A stretch of DNA of 64,000 nt from Streptomyces sp. NRRL WC-3626. GTDB lineage: Bacteria; Actinomycetota; Actinomycetes; Streptomycetales; Streptomycetaceae. The stretch spans positions 310,001 through 374,000 of the forward strand of contig NZ_JOCA01000006.1 in the NCBI RefSeq assembly GCF_000718785.1, written 5' to 3'. The translations under genes were made by a program, and so were the position numbers. The notes below the pieces were generated by a model. The model saw only the letters and a list, made by a program, of their open reading frames with translations, did not search any database and was not told the DNA's origin. Below are positions 60,283-64,000 of the stretch, one piece after another (the stretch's first letter is position 1; every line of letters begins with the position of its first letter).

Positions 60283-60343
60283 ACACATCATCTGGCCGTA
60301 TGCGCCCTACCGCCCCGCCCCCCACAGTGGCACGCTGCCCTTC

Positions 60344-60856
60344 ATGGGGGCGATGAAGAGGATCCGGCGGCACGCGCTCGCCATCGGCTTCGCCGTGGCC
60401 GCCGCGGCCGGCGTCACCGCGTGCGAGGACGGCGGCCTCAGCTCCGCCGCCGTCGCGTTCACCACCGACGAGACCGTGACCAAGGAACTCAACAAGCAGA
60501 AGACCGAGGTCCGCTGGCTCAGCTGCACCGGCGACTTCGGCGACAAGAACACCGCGAGCAAGAACGCCGTCGCCTCCGTCGACTGCCAGGGCGAGACCAA
60601 GGACGGCAAGGAGATCACCGTCACCGGAAGGATCACCCACGCCGTCAACGGCGCCTGCGTACGCGGAAATCTGACCGCGAAGGTCGGCGGCAAGCAGGTG
60701 TTCCGGGTCGACGGCCTGGGCGACTGCGACTCCAAGAGCCCGCCGCGCGTGGGCCAGCCGACGCAGCGCGGCCCGCAGCCCACCGTCACCGTGACCGTGA
60801 CGACGACCGTGTGGTGCGAGCAGTACCCCTCGTGTCGCCCCGTCGAGGGCAAGTGA
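60344..60856 (+). CDS. Putative secreted lipoprotein
   Basis: 170 residues. The N-terminus is a lipoprotein signal: basic MKRIRRH, hydrophobic ALAIGFAVAAAAG and lipobox VTAC with Cys at about residue 27. The mature part has further Cys residues (LSCTGDFG, VDCQGE, GACVRG, LGDCDS), consistent with disulfides outside the cell, and ends in a Thr/Val run (TVTVTVTTTVWC). The family is not recognised. A second ATG at 60353 is possible. It stands alone between the repeat and the tricorn gene. Confidence 0.8.
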   Translation: MGAMKRIRRHALAIGFAVAAAAGVTACEDGGLSSAAVAFTTDETVTKELNKQKTEVRWLSCTGDFGDKNTASKNAVASVDCQGETKDGKEITVTGRITHAVNGACVRGNLTAKVGGKQVFRVDGLGDCDSKSPPRVGQPTQRGPQPTVTVTVTTTVWCEQYPSCRPVEGK

Positions 60857-60902
60857 TCGCAACCTCTGTCCAGGAACGCCCGCGCCTGCATAGGGTGATC
60901 GG

Positions 60903-63900
60903 GTGACACAGCCCGCATCGGTCGCATCCACCGCATCCACCGCTTATCTCCGATTCCCGCATCTGCACGGCGAGTTGGTCGCCTTCACCGCCGAGGACGA
61001 CGTGTGGCTCGCCCCGCTCGACGGCGGCCGGGCCTGGCGGGTGAGCGCCGACAACGTGCCGGTGACCCGGCCCCGTATCTCCCCCGACGGCACCACCGTC
61101 GCCTGGACGTCGACCCGCGACGGCGCCCCCGAGGTGCACGTCGCGCCCGTCGAAGGCGGCCCCGCCCGGCGCCTGACCCACTGGGGCAGCGGCACGACCC
61201 GCACGCGCGGCTGGACGGCGGACGGACGGGTCCTGGTGACCACCTCCCACGGCCGGGCCAGCTTCCGCCGCACCTGGGCCCACGCCGTCCCCCTCGACGG
61301 CGGCCCCGCCACCACGCTGCCGTACGGGCCGGTCGGTGATGTCGCCCAGGGACCGCACACCGTGCTGCTGTCCGCGCCGATGAGCCGCGAGGCGGCCTGG
61401 TGGAAGCGCTACCGGGGCGGCACGGCGGGCAAGCTGTGGATCGACCGCGAGGGCGACGGCGAGTTCGTACGGCTGCACGAGGACCTCGACGGGAACATCG
61501 AGTGCCCGCTGTGGGTGGGGGAGCGGATCGCGTTCCTCTCCGACCACGAGGGCACCGGCGCCCTGTACTCCTCCCTCGGCGACGGCACGGACCTGCGCAG
61601 GCACACCCCGATCGACGGCTTCTACGCCCGGCACGCCGCCACGGACGGCACCCGTGTCGTGTACTGCAGCGCCGGTGAACTGTGGCTCCTCGACGGCCTC
61701 GACGGCGCCGAACCGCGCCGCCTCGACGTCCGGCTCGGCGGGCAGCGCGTCGACCTGCAGCCGTTCCCGGTGAACGCGGCCCGCTGGTTCGGCTCCGCCT
61801 CCCCCGACCACACCGCGCGCGGCAGTGCCGTCTGTGTGCGCGGCACCGTCCACTGGGTCACCCACCGTGCCGGTCCCGCCCGCGCGCTCGCCGCGACCCT
61901 GGGCGTACGCGCCCGGCGGCCCCGCGCCTTCCGCGCGGACGGCGAGGAATGGGTGGTGTGGGTGACGGACGCCGAGGGCGACGACGCCCTGGAGTTCGCC
62001 CCCGCCACCGGACTCGCCCCGGGCGCCACCCCGCGCAGGATCGCCGCCGGGCGGCTGGGCCGGGTCGTGGGGCTCGCCATGTCCCCCGACGGCAGCCGCG
62101 CCGCGGTCGCCTCGCACGACGGCCGGGTGCTGCTCGTCGAGCGCCAGACCGGCGAGGTCCGCGAGGTCGACCGCAGTGACGACGGAGACGTGTCCGGGCT
62201 GGTCTTCTCGCCCGACTCCGGCTGGCTCGCCTGGTCCCACCCCGGCCCGCGTCCGCTCAGCCAGCTCAAGCTCGCCAACACCACCGACCTGTCGGTCACC
62301 GAGGCGACCCCGCTGAGGTTCCGGGACTACGCGCCCGCCTTCACCCTCGACGGCAGGCATCTCGCGTTCCTGTCGACCCGCTCCTTCGACCCGGTCTACG
62401 ACGCGCACGTCTTCGACCTGGCCTTCGTCGAGGGCGTACGGCCGTATCTGATCACCCTCGCGGCGACCACCCCGTCCCCGTTCGGCCCGCAGCGGCACGG
62501 CCGGCCCTTCGAGACCCCGGACCGGGACGAGACCCCCGACAGCGAGGGCACCCCCACCACCAGGATCGACCTCGACGGTCTCGCCGACCGCATCGTGCCC
62601 TTCCCGGTGGAGGCCGCCCGCTACACCAATCTGCGCGCCGCCAAGGACGGGGTGCTGTGGCTGCGGCACCCGGTGCGCGGTGTGCTCGGCGCCTCCCGCG
62701 CCACCCCCGACGACCCGGACCCCAAGACCGACCTGGAGCGCTACGACCTCGCCCAGCAGCGGATCGAGCATCTCGCCGTGGACGCCGACCACTTCGAGGT
62801 CAGCGGCGACGGCAAGCGGGTGCTGCTGTGGACCGACGGGCGGCTGAAGGTCGTACCCAGCGACCGGCGCGCCTCCGGCGACGACGACAGTGACACCAAC
62901 ATCACCGTCGACTTGGACCGGGTCCGTCAGTTCGTCGACCCGGCCGCCGAGTGGCGGCAGATGTTCGACGAGAACGGCCGCATCATGCGGGACAACTTCT
63001 GGCGTGCCGACATGAGCGGCGTCGACTGGGACGGGGTCCTCGACCGCTACCGGCCCGTGCTCGACCGGCTCGCCACCCACGACGACCTCGTCGACCTGCT
63101 GTGGGAGGTGCACGGCGAGCTCGGCACCTCGCACGCCTATGTCATCCCGCGCGGCGGCTACGGCGACGGGGCCCGCCAGGGACTCCTCGGCGCGGACATC
63201 TCCCGCCACGGGGACGGCAGTTGGCGGGTCGACCGGATCCTGCCCGCCGAGACGTCCGACCCGGACGCCCGCTCGCCGCTCGCCGCGCCCGGTGTCGCCG
63301 TACGGGTCGGGGACGCGATCGTCGCCGTCGCCGGAGCGCCGGTCGACCCGGTGACCGGGCCCGCGCCGCTGCTGGTGGGGACGGCGGGCAAGCCGGTGGA
63401 GCTGACCGTGTCGCCGTCGGGCGGCGGTGAGCCGCGGCACGCCGTGGTGGTGCCCGTCGCCGACGAGGAGCCGCTGCGGTACCACGCGTGGGTCGCCGAC
63501 CGGCGGGCGTACGTGCTGGAGAGGTCCGGCGGGCGGCTGGGGTACATCCACGTTCCCGACATGCAGGCGCCCGGGTGGGCGCAGATCCACCGTGACCTGC
63601 GGGTGGAGGTGCTGCGGGAGGGGCTGGTCGTGGACGTGCGGGAGAACCGGGGCGGGCACACCTCGCAGCTCGTGGTGGAGAAGCTGGCCCGGCGGATCGT
63701 GGGGTGGGATCTGCCGCGCGGGATGCGGGCGGAGAGCTATCCGCGGGACGCGCCGCGGGGGCCGGTCGTGGCCGTCGCCAACGAGTTCTCCGGGTCCGAC
63801 GGCGACATCGTGAACGCGGCGATCCGGGCGCTGGGGATCGGGCCGGTGGTCGGTACGCGGACGTGGGGCGGCGTGATCGGCATCGACAGCCGGTACCGGC

Positions 63901-64000
63901 TGGTGGACGGGACGCTGGTGACCCAGCCCAAGTACGCCTTCTGGCTGGAGGGGTACGGGTGGGGCGTGGAGAACCACGGGGTGGATCCGGACGTGGAGGT
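60903..64000 (+). CDS. Tricorn protease homologue (partial, cut by window end)
   Basis: Large cytoplasmic peptidase that trims peptides released by the proteasome. The frame stays open for 1032 codons to the window edge. The N-terminal half shows beta-propeller repeats (LVAFTAEDDVWL, RPRISPDGTTVAWTS, GLAMSPDGSRAAVASHDGR, YAPAFTLDGRHLAFLS). A PDZ-like domain and the S41 catalytic core follow: His744 in LGTSHAYV and Ser965 in FSGSDGD; VRENRGGHTS precedes it. The last residues visible are near the conserved catalytic Glu, so little is missing. GTG 60903 lies 6 bases after TAGGGT (60891-60896): leaderless. Actinobacteria keep proteasomes, which fits. Confidence 0.93.
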   Translation, partial: MTQPASVASTASTAYLRFPHLHGELVAFTAEDDVWLAPLDGGRAWRVSADNVPVTRPRISPDGTTVAWTSTRDGAPEVHVAPVEGGPARRLTHWGSGTTRTRGWTADGRVLVTTSHGRASFRRTWAHAVPLDGGPATTLPYGPVGDVAQGPHTVLLSAPMSREAAWWKRYRGGTAGKLWIDREGDGEFVRLHEDLDGNIECPLWVGERIAFLSDHEGTGALYSSLGDGTDLRRHTPIDGFYARHAATDGTRVVYCSAGELWLLDGLDGAEPRRLDVRLGGQRVDLQPFPVNAARWFGSASPDHTARGSAVCVRGTVHWVTHRAGPARALAATLGVRARRPRAFRADGEEWVVWVTDAEGDDALEFAPATGLAPGATPRRIAAGRLGRVVGLAMSPDGSRAAVASHDGRVLLVERQTGEVREVDRSDDGDVSGLVFSPDSGWLAWSHPGPRPLSQLKLANTTDLSVTEATPLRFRDYAPAFTLDGRHLAFLSTRSFDPVYDAHVFDLAFVEGVRPYLITLAATTPSPFGPQRHGRPFETPDRDETPDSEGTPTTRIDLDGLADRIVPFPVEAARYTNLRAAKDGVLWLRHPVRGVLGASRATPDDPDPKTDLERYDLAQQRIEHLAVDADHFEVSGDGKRVLLWTDGRLKVVPSDRRASGDDDSDTNITVDLDRVRQFVDPAAEWRQMFDENGRIMRDNFWRADMSGVDWDGVLDRYRPVLDRLATHDDLVDLLWEVHGELGTSHAYVIPRGGYGDGARQGLLGADISRHGDGSWRVDRILPAETSDPDARSPLAAPGVAVRVGDAIVAVAGAPVDPVTGPAPLLVGTAGKPVELTVSPSGGGEPRHAVVVPVADEEPLRYHAWVADRRAYVLERSGGRLGYIHVPDMQAPGWAQIHRDLRVEVLREGLVVDVRENRGGHTSQLVVEKLARRIVGWDLPRGMRAESYPRDAPRGPVVAVANEFSGSDGDIVNAAIRALGIGPVVGTRTWGGVIGIDSRYRLVDGTLVTQPKYAFWLEGYGWGVENHGVDPDVE

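Noticed and set aside
60786..63977. 1063-residue open frame on the minus strand
   Set aside because: It lies antisense to the tricorn gene, has no family motifs and is rich in Gly/Val/Arg as expected of a shadow of GC-biased codons.
1..64000. CRISPR arrays or rRNA genes
   Set aside because: No regularly spaced direct repeats with unique spacers and no rRNA-like sequence were seen; the tandem arrays at 10.1 and 21.4 kb have no spacers.

Overview
The window is high-G+C actinobacterial chromosome, almost certainly from a Streptomyces. The signs are strong third-position GC bias, many GTG starts, stop/start overlaps of the GTGA and ATGA type, leaderless starts behind TANNNT hexamers, rare TTA codons, and a core gene order (proB-proA ... 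nadD-LCP-rsfS-phosphatase-tRNA-Ala ... leuS-degV-comEA-comEC ... holA/rpsT-lepA ... hemW ... hrcA-dnaJ-rsmE) that I recognise from memory as the Streptomyces arrangement. No database search was possible, so all family names come from motifs and recall.

Layout. 1-3385: a GalE epimerase and a convergent membrane-anchored glycerophosphotransferase-like (teichoic-acid type) protein. 3.6-8.6 kb: proline synthesis (proB, proA) and two paired single-span membrane proteins. 8.7-14.0 kb: an M48 protease, two mini membrane proteins, nadD, an LCP/LytR_C protein, rsfS and a histidine phosphatase. 14.1-15.1 kb: two identical tRNA-Ala(GGC) genes bracketing two tiny zinc-ribbon genes. 15.1-18.0 kb: a NuoF-like/ferredoxin fusion translationally coupled to a ferric-reductase-like membrane protein. 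18.3-21.4 kb: leuS behind a leader peptide with three Leu codons and an intrinsic terminator. 21.6-27.5 kb: a membrane protein, degV, comEA and comEC.

27.5-42.8 kb is an accessory island of two convergent operons. The plus-strand operon encodes a DUF900-type alpha/beta hydrolase, a trypsin-like protease and a degenerate P-loop protein that share one N-terminal domain (EAD1-like), and a 1426-residue STAND NTPase fused to an LCAT-like phospholipase. The minus-strand operon encodes an active Ser/Thr kinase with a PQQ propeller, a pseudokinase with a PQQ propeller, a vWA protein, a PP2C-like phosphatase and a divergent tail-anchored kinase. I read this as a sensor/kinase arm facing an NTPase/lipase/protease effector arm, i.e. 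a candidate biological-conflict (immunity or cell-suicide) system. Two plus-strand genes carry in-frame TTA codons, so that operon is probably tied to development through the bldA tRNA. The immunity role is inference.

43.1-64.0 kb returns to core genes: arylamine N-acetyltransferase, holA, rpsT, lepA, a long-chain acyl-CoA ligase, a small secreted protein, a HATPase-GAF-SpoIIE phosphatase, hemW, a DUF3097 protein, an MBL-fold hydrolase, hrcA (with a perfect CIRCE operator), dnaJ, a nitronate-monooxygenase-like protein, rsmE, a lipoprotein and a tricorn protease cut by the window end. Three copies of one GC-rich palindromic intergenic repeat lie at 8.6, 54.3 and 60.2 kb.
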